From Alphaproteobacteria bacterium (lineage in GTDB: Bacteria > Pseudomonadota > Alphaproteobacteria > CACIAM-22H2): a stretch of DNA of 5,102 nt. The position numbers were made by a program, and so were the translations under genes. The stretch's first letter is position 1. Every line of letters begins with the position of its first letter. This document shows, one piece after another, positions 1 to 5,102 of the stretch. The stretch covers positions 1 to 5,102 of the forward strand of contig VGEI01000276.1 of the NCBI GenBank assembly GCA_016869415.1, read 5' to 3'. Under the pieces are notes generated by a model. That model saw nothing but the letters and a program-made list of their open reading frames with translations. It was not told the origin of the DNA and searched no databases.

Positions 1-89
1 CGAAGAATATCGCCATCGGCGCCACCATCGCCTTCCTCTACGTGCTGTTCTTCATCATCACGCTGGTGCGCCTGGGAGGGCAGGGATGA
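1..89 (+). CDS. 3' end of small single-helix membrane protein upstream of ctaG (partial)
   Basis: Only the last 28 codons are present, read from base 3 and ending in TGA at 87-89. The visible tail starts KNIAIGATIAFLYVLF, continues as a hydrophobic helix of about 20 residues, then ends with a short polar tail (VRLGGQG). The stop overlaps the ctaG start in an ATGA junction, which implies translational coupling. In alphaproteobacterial oxidase clusters a very short one-helix protein (sometimes called CoxF, or left hypothetical) usually sits here between ctaB and ctaG, and its C-terminus resembles this one. The position and helix fit that protein, but the N-terminus is outside the window, so the identity is inferred. 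Its function is not established; a role in oxidase assembly is suggested only by location. Confidence 0.75.
   Translation, partial: KNIAIGATIAFLYVLFFIITLVRLGGQG
74..80 (+). promoter_or_regulatory. Ribosome binding site for ctaG
   Basis: GGGAGGG lies 5 nt upstream of the ATG at 86, inside the last codons of the upstream gene. It is a strong purine-rich Shine-Dalgarno match and supports the start that overlaps the upstream stop. Confidence 0.6.
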
Positions 90-688
90 CCGGCGGCCGT
101 CCTGCCGCGACCGCCCGCGCCAACCGCCGCGTCGGGTTCGCCGTAGCCGGCGTTGCCGTGGGCATGATCGCGCTAGCCTTTGCCTCGGCACCGCTCTACC
201 GGTTGTTTTGCCAGGTCACCGGCTACGGCGGCACGACGCAGCGCGCGGCGGCCGCGCCGGCCGAGCTCGGCACGCGCACGGTTACCGTGCGCTTCAACGC
301 CAATGTCGCCAGCGCGGATCTGGGCTGGCAGTTCCAGCCGCTGCAAAGTGAGATCCGTACCGTGACGGGCGAGGAGCATCTTGCCTTCTACAAGGTGCGC
401 AACGATTCCAGCCTGCCCACTGTCGGCGTCGCCACGTTCAACGTCACGCCGCACAAGGCGGGCCCGTATTTCCAGAAGATCGCCTGCTTCTGCTTCAACG
501 AGCAGGAGCTGAAGCCCGGCGAAAGCATGGACATGCCGGTGTCCTTCTTCGTCGATCCGGCGATCGAGAAGGATCCAAATCTGCGGGACGTGAAGACAAT
601 CACGCTATCCTACACATTCTTCCGCGCCAAGGACGAGAAGGCGCGTCTCAGCCAGTCAATGCCGCCGGCTTCGGCGGGGGTCAACTAG
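86..688 (+). CDS. ctaG: Cytochrome c oxidase assembly protein CtaG (Cox11 family)
   Basis: This 200-residue protein is a membrane-anchored copper chaperone of the Cox11 family, which supplies copper to the CuB site of oxidase subunit I. It is unrelated to the Bacillus caa3 protein also called CtaG. Residues 1-15 are basic and cytoplasmic. About 16-36 form one membrane helix, and the rest is a periplasmic immunoglobulin-like domain. Diagnostic features are the YRLFCQVTGYGG segment (38-49) with conserved Cys42 just after the helix, and the copper-binding CFCF motif at 134-137 (Cys134 and Cys136) within the family signature KIACFCFNEQ. The later segment MPVSFFVDP (150-158) is also typical. Length matches the family norm of about 190-210 residues. 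The start is supported by a good ribosome binding site and an ATGA overlap with the preceding gene. It is followed after 47 bp by coxC, whose product joins the same complex. No missing residues are seen. Confidence 0.97.
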   Translation: MTGGRPAATARANRRVGFAVAGVAVGMIALAFASAPLYRLFCQVTGYGGTTQRAAAAPAELGTRTVTVRFNANVASADLGWQFQPLQSEIRTVTGEEHLAFYKVRNDSSLPTVGVATFNVTPHKAGPYFQKIACFCFNEQELKPGESMDMPVSFFVDPAIEKDPNLRDVKTITLSYTFFRAKDEKARLSQSMPPASAGVN

Positions 689-690
689 TC

Positions 691-707
691 CGGGGCCGGT
701 GGCCTCG
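691..707 (+). other. Small intercistronic hairpin between ctaG and coxC
   Basis: CGGGGCC at 691-697 can pair with GGCCTCG at 701-707 (7 bp including one G-U pair) around a 3-nt loop. It begins 2 bp after the ctaG stop. No T-run follows, so it is not an obvious intrinsic terminator. It could affect mRNA stability between the two cistrons, or it may be a chance product of high GC content. Confidence 0.3.
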
Positions 708-730
708 AGCGAGCGAGTCAGGGAGTCAGA
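707..730 (+). repeat. Degenerate short tandem repeat in the coxC leader
   Basis: GAGC, GAGC and GAGT follow one another at 707-718. Overlapping this, GAGTCAGG (715-722) is followed directly by GAGTCAGA (723-730), seven of eight bases matching. The repeat makes the coxC leader purine-rich and contains the ribosome binding site. It looks like small-scale slippage duplication. Confidence 0.45.
720..725 (+). promoter_or_regulatory. Probable ribosome binding site for coxC
   Basis: AGGGAG lies 10 nt before the ATG at 736, slightly farther than the usual 5-9 nt. It is the best Shine-Dalgarno match in the 47-bp gap and supports the chosen start. Confidence 0.45.
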
Positions 731-735
731 GCATC

Positions 736-1602
736 ATGGCACAGGCGATCAGCGGCAGCGGCATCAAGCACCCCTATCACGTGCCCGATCCGAGCCCGTG
801 GCCGATCGTCGGCTCGATCGGCGCGCTCACCCTGGCTTTCGGGCTGATCAGCTACATGCATCCCGATATTCTCGGGCAGGGTCTGTCGGGCACCTTCAAG
901 GCGCTCGGCGCATGGAAACTGCTCCCGGGCTTCGCCCTGGTCCTCTACACCATGTACATGTGGTGGTCCGAGGTGGTGAGCGAGTCGCGCACCCCCGGCC
1001 TGCACTCGCCGGTGACCCGGCTCGGCCTGCGCTACGGCATGTTCCTGTTCATCGCCTCCGAGGTGATGTTCTTTCTGGCGTTCTTCTGGGCCTTCTTCCA
1101 CTTCGCCCTCTATCCCGAGCATGCCAACAGCGAGACCTGGCCGCCTAAGGGCGTCAGCGTCTTCGACCCCTGGGATCTGCCGTTCCTCAACACGCTGATC
1201 CTGCTGACCTCTGGCACGACGGTGACCTGGGCACACCACGCGCTGATCGAGGGCAACCGCAAGCATCTGGTCTGGGGTCTTGGCCTCACCATCCTGCTGG
1301 GCATCGCTTTCACTGCCTGCCAGGCCTACGAGTACGCGCACGCCGCCTTCGGCTTCAAGGACGGCGTCTATTCGTCGACCTTCTTTATGGCGACGGGCTT
1401 CCACGGCTTCCACGTCATCGTCGGCACCATCTTCCTCACCGTGTGCTTCTTCCGCGCGGTCAACGGGCACTTCACCCCGGAGCGCCATTTCGGCTTTGAG
1501 GCGGCGGCCTGGTACTGGCACTTCGTCGACGTGGTCTGGCTCTTCCTCTTCACCGTGATCTACTGGTGGGGCTCGGCCGGCGCGCCGATCGCCGCGCACT
1601 GA
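736..1602 (+). CDS. coxC: Cytochrome c oxidase subunit III
   Basis: This 288-residue protein is subunit III of aa3-type cytochrome c oxidase (also named CtaE), an integral membrane subunit that stabilises subunit I and supports proton uptake. Seven hydrophobic helices can be placed at roughly 22-42, 60-80, 99-125, 147-171, 176-200, 214-239 and 256-280, as in the full-length alphaproteobacterial and mitochondrial form. Diagnostic segments are HPYHVPDPSPWP near the N-terminus (12-23), ASEVMFFLAFFWAFFH (107-122) with the conserved membrane glutamate Glu109, TWPPKGV (134-140), LTSGTTVTWAHHAL (157-170), GFHGFHV (221-227) and WHFVDVVW (261-268). The start yields the expected short hydrophilic N-terminus. 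It lies between two oxidase assembly genes, consistent with one transcription unit. No coxA or coxB is visible; they are expected upstream. A perfect hairpin follows the stop. Confidence 0.98.
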   Translation: MAQAISGSGIKHPYHVPDPSPWPIVGSIGALTLAFGLISYMHPDILGQGLSGTFKALGAWKLLPGFALVLYTMYMWWSEVVSESRTPGLHSPVTRLGLRYGMFLFIASEVMFFLAFFWAFFHFALYPEHANSETWPPKGVSVFDPWDLPFLNTLILLTSGTTVTWAHHALIEGNRKHLVWGLGLTILLGIAFTACQAYEYAHAAFGFKDGVYSSTFFMATGFHGFHVIVGTIFLTVCFFRAVNGHFTPERHFGFEAAAWYWHFVDVVWLFLFTVIYWWGSAGAPIAAH

Positions 1603-1610
1603 GTTCCGGA

Positions 1611-1635
1611 CGGCACGCCGGTCGCCGGCGTGCCG
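1611..1635 (+). other. Perfect 11-bp hairpin just after coxC
   Basis: CGGCACGCCGG at 1611-1621 is the exact reverse complement of CCGGCGTGCCG at 1625-1635, with a 3-nt loop (TCG). It starts 8 bp after the coxC stop and ends 29 bp before the DUF983 start. The sequence after it (CTCTGTCCCGCTTCG) lacks a T-tract, so efficient intrinsic termination is doubtful. It more likely stabilises the coxC mRNA 3' end or lowers downstream expression; a dispersed palindromic repeat is also possible. Confidence 0.6.
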
Positions 1636-1653
1636 CTCTGTCCCGCTTCGCAT

Positions 1654-1659
1654 GAGAGG
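1654..1659 (+). promoter_or_regulatory. Ribosome binding site for the DUF983 gene
   Basis: GAGAGG lies 5 nt upstream of the ATG at 1665. It is a good Shine-Dalgarno match and supports that start. Confidence 0.55.
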
Positions 1660-1664
1660 CGGTC

Positions 1665-2033
1665 ATGAATCGGAATCCTGAGACGGTGTCGCCGCTCGTC
1701 GCGGGCGTCCTCTGCCGCTGTCCGCGCTGTGGCCGGGCGCCGCTTTATGACGGCCTGCTGACCATCCGGGAGCGCTGTGCCGAGTGCGGCCTCGACCTGC
1801 GGGCCCAGGATTCCGGCGACGGTCCCGCTGTGTTCGTCATTCTGGTCCTCGGCTTCATCGTCGTCGGGTTGGCGGCGCTGGTCGAAGTCAAGCTCGGGCC
1901 GCCGCTCTGGGTGCATGCCGTGCTGTGGCCGGGAATCATCCTTGCCGGGGCGGTCTATATGCTGCGTATTCTCAAGGCCGGGCTGATCGCCCTCCAGTTC
2001 CGCCACCGCGCCGCAGGCACCGATGTCCTTTGA
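1665..2033 (+). CDS. DUF983 family zinc-ribbon membrane protein
   Basis: This 122-residue protein belongs to the uncharacterised DUF983 family. The N-terminal 45 residues contain two cysteine pairs, CPRCG (19-23) and CAECG (38-42), which look like a four-Cys zinc ribbon; Cys17 is an additional nearby cysteine. The family-typical GDGPAVFVI segment (52-59) leads into a first membrane helix at about 55-73. A second helix spans about 82-102, and a short basic tail follows. Both the cysteine knuckles and the two-helix hairpin fit DUF983. Members are common next to coxC and SURF1 in alphaproteobacterial oxidase clusters, which suggests a part in oxidase assembly or metal handling, but no biochemical role is established. 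Its last 11 bp overlap the start of the SURF1 gene in another frame, so the two are probably co-translated. The hairpin upstream may set its expression below that of coxC. Confidence 0.88.
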   Translation: MNRNPETVSPLVAGVLCRCPRCGRAPLYDGLLTIRERCAECGLDLRAQDSGDGPAVFVILVLGFIVVGLAALVEVKLGPPLWVHAVLWPGIILAGAVYMLRILKAGLIALQFRHRAAGTDVL

Positions 2034-2760
2034 TCGCTCCCCTCTTGCCGGACTGGGTTTTCGCCCTCAGCTCTGGCCGACCGTGATTGCTATCCCGGTC
2101 TTTCTGACGCTGCTCGGCCTGGGGACGTGGCAGGTCTTCCGCCTGGCCGAGAAAGAGGCGGTCAACGCCTTCCGCAGCGAACGGGCGGCTGCCCCGCCCG
2201 TCGATCTCGCCGCGAATCCCGCTGAGCTGGCGCCGCTCGAATTCCGGCGGCTGCGGGCTCGGGGGCAGTTCGACCACGGACGAGAGCTCTATGTCTACGG
2301 CCGCTCGCAGCGTGGCAATGAGGGCTACTACATCCTCACGCCGCTGCGCCGCGACGGCGCGCCGCCCGTGCTGATCAACCGCGGCTGGGTGCCCCGCGAC
2401 CGCAAGGATCCGGCGCGCCGCGCCGAAGGCCAGGTGGCGGGGCCGGTCGAGGTCGTCGGTTTCCTGCGTAGCGACGCGCGCCGCGGCTGGCTAATGCCGG
2501 AGAACGACGTCGCGAGCAATCACTGGTTCTGGTTCGACCTGCCTGCCATGTCGCGTGCGGCCGGGCTTCCTGCGACAGCGCCGTTCTATCTCGAGGCGGA
2601 TACCGCGCCCAATCCTGGCGGCTTCCCCATCGGCGGCCAGACCCAGATCCAGCTGCCCAGCAACCATCTGCAATACGCCATTACCTGGTACGTCCTGGCC
2701 GTGTCCTTCGCGGTTATCTATGTGCTCTGGCATCGCCGCCGTCCGGTGAAGACGCCATGA
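2023..2760 (+). CDS. surf1: SURF1 family cytochrome c oxidase assembly protein
   Basis: This 245-residue protein is a SURF1/Shy1 homologue, an inner-membrane factor that binds heme a and assists its insertion into oxidase subunit I. It has the family topology: one N-terminal helix (about 18-36), a large periplasmic domain, and one C-terminal helix (about 217-236) with a basic cytoplasmic end. Family motifs are LGLGTWQVFRLAEK (31-44), GYYILTPL (101-108), VLINRGWVP (116-124), NHWFWFDLPAM (166-176) and NHLQYAITW (214-222). His215 in the last motif corresponds to the histidine implicated in heme a binding in Paracoccus Surf1. The start overlaps the end of the DUF983 gene by 11 bp, with only a weak GCAGG ribosome site at 2013-2017, so translation probably depends on coupling. 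The stop overlaps the next gene by ATGA. Length is normal and no key residue is missing. Confidence 0.96.
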   Translation: MSFDRSPLAGLGFRPQLWPTVIAIPVFLTLLGLGTWQVFRLAEKEAVNAFRSERAAAPPVDLAANPAELAPLEFRRLRARGQFDHGRELYVYGRSQRGNEGYYILTPLRRDGAPPVLINRGWVPRDRKDPARRAEGQVAGPVEVVGFLRSDARRGWLMPENDVASNHWFWFDLPAMSRAAGLPATAPFYLEADTAPNPGGFPIGGQTQIQLPSNHLQYAITWYVLAVSFAVIYVLWHRRRPVKTP

Positions 2761-4247
2761 CCGCCGCCTACACTCAACTCGAAGCCCGCTTCAAGCGCCT
2801 CGCCGTCATCCGCGATTCCGCCGGCGTGCTGGAATGGGATCTGCAGACGTTGATGCCGCCGGGCGGCGCACAGGCGCGGACCGAGCAGCTCGCTACCTTG
2901 AGCGTCATGGCGCATGAACTGCTGACCGACCCGCGCACCGGCGAGTTGCTGGAGCGGGCGGAGACCGACGCCCTGAACGCCTGGCAGCAGGCGAATCTGC
3001 GCGGCATGACCCGCGAGTGGCGTCATGCCTCTTCCGTTCCAGCATCCCTGGTTGAGGCGCGCGCCAAAGCGAACACGGAATGCGAGTTCGCCTGGCGCAA
3101 GGCGCGGCCGGCCAACGACTTCAAGGGGCTGCTGCCGCTGCTGCAAAAGGTGCTCGATCTGGCGCGCGAGACAGCGGCGATCAAGGGCGAAGCGCTGGGG
3201 CTGTCGCCCTACGACGCGCTGATCGACCAGTACGAGCCAGGAGCCCGCCAGGCTGAGATCACGCCGCTCTTCGACCACCTGGCTGCCGTCCTTCCCGAGT
3301 TGATCACCGAGGTCATCGACAAGCAGGCCCGCCGCCCGGCGATTCTCGAGCTCAGCGGGCCGTTTCCCGCCGCCACGCAGATGGCGCTGGCGCGGCGGAT
3401 GATGCAGGCAGTCGGCTTCGACTTCGATCACGGCCGCCTCGACACCAGCGCCCATCCGTTCTGCAGTGGCGTGCCGGATGACATCCGCATGACCACACGC
3501 TGGAACGAGACCGATTTCCTGCCCGGGCTGATGGGCGTGCTGCACGAGACCGGCCATGCCATGTACGAGCGCGGCCTGCCCGAGGACTGGCGCATGCAGC
3601 CGGTCGGAGCGGCGCTGGGCATGGGCCTGCACGAAAGCCAGTCGCTGATCGTCGAGATGCAGGCCAGCCGCAGCCGCGAGTTCATCACCTGGCTGGCGCC
3701 ACGCGCCGCCGAGGCGTTCAACGGCTCCGGCCCGGCCTGGAGCGCCGAGAATTTCATCCGCATTTACGGCAAGGTCGAGCGCAGCTTGATCCGGGTGGAC
3801 GCCGACGAGGTCACCTACCCCTGCCACATCGTCCTGCGCTATCGCCTCGAGCAGGCGCTGATCGGCGGCGATCTCAAGCTCGCCGACCTGCCCGGCGCCT
3901 GGGCCGACGGCATGAAAGCCCTGGTCGGCATCGTGCCGCCGGGCGACAAGGATGGCTGCCTGCAGGACATCCACTGGCCTGGCGGCGGCTGGGGCTACTT
4001 CCCCAGCTACACGCTGGGGGCGATGACTGCGGCCCAGCTCTTCGACGCGGCAAGACGGGCACGGCCAGAAATTCCGACGGCCCTGGGCCGTGGCGATTTC
4101 GTTCCCCTGATGGGCTGGCTGCGCGAGAACGTCCACTCCAAGGGCTGCCTGCTGCCGGCGCATGAGCTGCTGATTGCCGCGACCGGCAAGCCGCTCGATC
4201 CGCAGATCTTCCTGCGCCACTTGCGGACGCGCTATCTGGACTCCTGA
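2757..4247 (+). CDS. M32 family metallocarboxypeptidase (carboxypeptidase Taq type)
   Basis: This 496-residue protein is a cytoplasmic zinc carboxypeptidase of peptidase family M32 (thermostable carboxypeptidase 1 or Taq type), which removes C-terminal residues from peptides. All the motifs known for the family are intact and in order: HPF (233-235), DIRMT (242-246), the metal-binding HETGH (263-267; His263, His267, catalytic Glu264), HESQ (292-295; Glu293 as probable third metal ligand), IRVDAD (345-350) and GCLQDIHW (400-407), followed by GYFPSYTLG (413-421). There is no signal peptide or membrane helix. Length matches the family at about 500 residues. The ATG overlaps the SURF1 stop (ATGA), with a weak GGTGAAG ribosome site at 2745-2751, so it appears translationally coupled to an oxidase assembly gene. 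No functional link with the oxidase is known; a housekeeping role in peptide turnover is most likely. Base composition matches the neighbours, so recent transfer is not indicated. Confidence 0.96.
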   Translation: MTAAYTQLEARFKRLAVIRDSAGVLEWDLQTLMPPGGAQARTEQLATLSVMAHELLTDPRTGELLERAETDALNAWQQANLRGMTREWRHASSVPASLVEARAKANTECEFAWRKARPANDFKGLLPLLQKVLDLARETAAIKGEALGLSPYDALIDQYEPGARQAEITPLFDHLAAVLPELITEVIDKQARRPAILELSGPFPAATQMALARRMMQAVGFDFDHGRLDTSAHPFCSGVPDDIRMTTRWNETDFLPGLMGVLHETGHAMYERGLPEDWRMQPVGAALGMGLHESQSLIVEMQASRSREFITWLAPRAAEAFNGSGPAWSAENFIRIYGKVERSLIRVDADEVTYPCHIVLRYRLEQALIGGDLKLADLPGAWADGMKALVGIVPPGDKDGCLQDIHWPGGGWGYFPSYTLGAMTAAQLFDAARRARPEIPTALGRGDFVPLMGWLRENVHSKGCLLPAHELLIAATGKPLDPQIFLRHLRTRYLDS

Positions 4248-4250
4248 CCG

Positions 4251-4275
4251 TGGTCCCTTGCTCCGGCAGGGGCCA
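4251..4275 (+). terminator. Weak candidate terminator hairpin after the M32 gene
   Basis: TGGTCCC (4251-4257) can pair with GGGGCCA (4269-4275), 7 bp with one G-U pair. An inner TGC/GCA stem (4259-4261 with 4266-4268) closes a 4-nt loop, leaving one bulged T. It begins 3 bp after the stop. No T-run follows (GCGGCTAGTCTCCC), so it falls short of a classical intrinsic terminator. It is the only candidate boundary between the oxidase-linked genes and thrC. Confidence 0.3.
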
Positions 4276-4313
4276 GCGGCTAGTCTCCCGGCCCGTTCAC
4301 CCCCCTGACATCA

Positions 4314-5102
4314 ATGCGCTACGTGTCTACACGGGGCGGCGCCCCGACCCTCGGTTTTGACGGCGTCCTGTTGGCCGGGTTGGCCCGGGATGGCGGCCTC
4401 TACGTGCCGCGGGCCTGGCCGCGCTTGTCCGCTGCCGAGTGGCGGAAACTGTCCGGACTGCCTTACGCCGAGGTCGCGTTCCGGATCCTGCAGCCCTATG
4501 TGGGCCGCGCGATTGCCGGCGGAGATCTCCGGCGCATGGTCGAGGAGTCGTACCGGCAGTTCGAGCACCCGGCCGTCGTGCCGCTCAAGCAGATCGGGCC
4601 CAACGACTGGCTGCTCGAGCTCTTCCACGGGCCGACTTTGGCCTTCAAGGACGTCGCCCTGCAGCTCGTCGGCCGGCTCTTCGACCATGTGCTCAAGAAG
4701 CGCCGCACGCGAGTGACCATCGTCGGCGCGACCTCGGGCGATACGGGCTCGGCCGCGATCGAGGCCTGCCGCGACCGCGCCGCCATTGACATCTTCATCC
4801 TTCATCCGCATGGCCGGGTGTCGGAGGTCCAGCGCCGGCAGATGACGACAGTGTCTTCCGCCAACGTGCACAATATCGCCATTGAGGGCACGTTCGACGA
4901 CTGCCAGGATCTGGTGAAGGCAATGTTCAACGACGCCGGTTTCCGGGACCGGTTTCGGCTCTCGGCGGTGAACTCAATCAACTGGGCGCGCATCGCGGCG
5001 CAGATCGTCTACTACGCGGTGGCTGCCCTGCGCCTCGGCGCTCCCGACCGGCCGGTGGCGTTCAGCGTGCCGACCGGGAATTTCGGCAACATCTTCGCCG
5101 GC
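4314..5102 (+). CDS. thrC: Threonine synthase, N-terminal part (cut by window end)
   Basis: An open frame of 263 codons runs from ATG at 4314 to the last base of the window with no stop. The product is the PLP-dependent threonine synthase that converts O-phosphohomoserine to threonine and phosphate, the last step of threonine synthesis. The N-terminus MRYVSTRGGAPTLGF, then DGGLYVP (26-32), is the standard opening of the longer bacterial/fungal-type enzyme. ELFHGPTLAFKD (102-113) carries the PLP-binding Lys112. SGDTGSAAIE (141-150), SAVNSINWARI (217-227) and PTGNFGNIFAG (253-263) are further family signatures, the last belonging to the PLP phosphate-binding region. The family is about 460-480 residues, so a little over half is present. 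The start is fixed by the conserved N-terminus, although the leader has no Shine-Dalgarno sequence. It lies 66 bp after the M32 gene. thrC commonly follows oxidase genes in Alphaproteobacteria. Confidence 0.97.
   Translation, partial: MRYVSTRGGAPTLGFDGVLLAGLARDGGLYVPRAWPRLSAAEWRKLSGLPYAEVAFRILQPYVGRAIAGGDLRRMVEESYRQFEHPAVVPLKQIGPNDWLLELFHGPTLAFKDVALQLVGRLFDHVLKKRRTRVTIVGATSGDTGSAAIEACRDRAAIDIFILHPHGRVSEVQRRQMTTVSSANVHNIAIEGTFDDCQDLVKAMFNDAGFRDRFRLSAVNSINWARIAAQIVYYAVAALRLGAPDRPVAFSVPTGNFGNIFAG

Noticed and set aside
699..1148. 149-codon + strand frame overlapping the start of coxC
   Set aside because: It lies in a different frame from coxC, gives an Arg/His/Pro-rich product without family features, and would require ignoring the clear subunit III reading.
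1611..1635. Calling the coxC-DUF983 hairpin a rho-independent terminator
   Set aside because: The stem is excellent but no T-tract follows, and the downstream genes belong functionally with coxC and lack an evident promoter in the remaining 29 bp. It is therefore recorded as a structural element only.
718..1653. 311-codon open frame on the minus strand opposite coxC
   Set aside because: It is antisense to an unmistakable subunit III gene. The product is highly charged and repetitive (Glu, Arg, Ala, Gly) with no membrane or domain pattern, as expected of a GC-driven shadow frame.
1560..2006. 148-codon minus-strand frame opposite the DUF983 gene
   Set aside because: The + strand frame has the zinc ribbon and two membrane helices of DUF983 and a good ribosome site. 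The antisense product is low-complexity.
2718..4220. 500-codon open frame on the minus strand opposite the M32 gene
   Set aside because: The + strand encodes a complete M32 protein with every family motif. The antisense product is low-complexity, rich in Arg, Ala, Gly and Gln, and shows no recognisable domain. Long antisense open frames are expected in GC-rich genes because stops are rare in that phase.
4276..4313. Possible sigma-70 promoter for thrC (TAGTCT-like -10)
   Set aside because: The hexamer is a poor match, no -35 partner is seen at suitable spacing, and the region is GC-rich. The evidence is too weak to annotate.
4311..4871. 186-codon minus-strand frame opposite thrC
   Set aside because: The + strand reads as continuous threonine synthase with PLP motifs to the window end. 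The antisense product has no recognisable features.

Overview
The window is a GC-rich, densely packed, single-strand stretch of a bacterial chromosome. All seven genes lie on the + strand. The gene order (small membrane protein, ctaG, coxC, DUF983, SURF1, then thrC) is the arrangement typical of the aa3-type cytochrome c oxidase locus of Alphaproteobacteria, so an aerobically respiring alphaproteobacterium, perhaps Rhodospirillales-like, is the best guess. That placement comes from gene order and protein character, not from a database search.

Layout: 1-89 is the 3' end of a small single-helix membrane protein, overlapping ctaG by ATGA. 86-688 is ctaG (Cox11-type CuB chaperone). 689-735 is a short gap with a small hairpin and a degenerate tandem repeat that contains the coxC ribosome binding site. 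736-1602 is coxC (oxidase subunit III). 1603-1664 is a gap with a perfect 11-bp hairpin. 1665-2033 is a DUF983 zinc-ribbon membrane protein, overlapping SURF1 (2023-2760) by 11 bp. SURF1 overlaps an M32 metallocarboxypeptidase (2757-4247) by ATGA. 4248-4313 is a gap with an imperfect hairpin. 4314-5102 is the 5' part of thrC (threonine synthase), cut by the window end.

Functionally, the first five genes form an oxidase structure and assembly block: CtaG delivers copper to CuB in subunit I, CoxC is the third core subunit, SURF1 assists heme a insertion, and the two small membrane proteins are probable accessory factors. The carboxypeptidase and threonine synthase have no evident direct role in the oxidase. 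thrC is a familiar neighbour of this locus, and the M32 gene looks like an insertion between SURF1 and thrC that is now translationally coupled to SURF1.

No RNA genes, mobile elements, CRISPR arrays, frameshifts or pseudogenes were found. No clear sigma-70 promoter was seen. This is mostly an ordinary conserved region. The points that merit a second look are the M32 insertion, the coxC-DUF983 hairpin and the uncharacterised DUF983 protein. I did not find a convincing new system.
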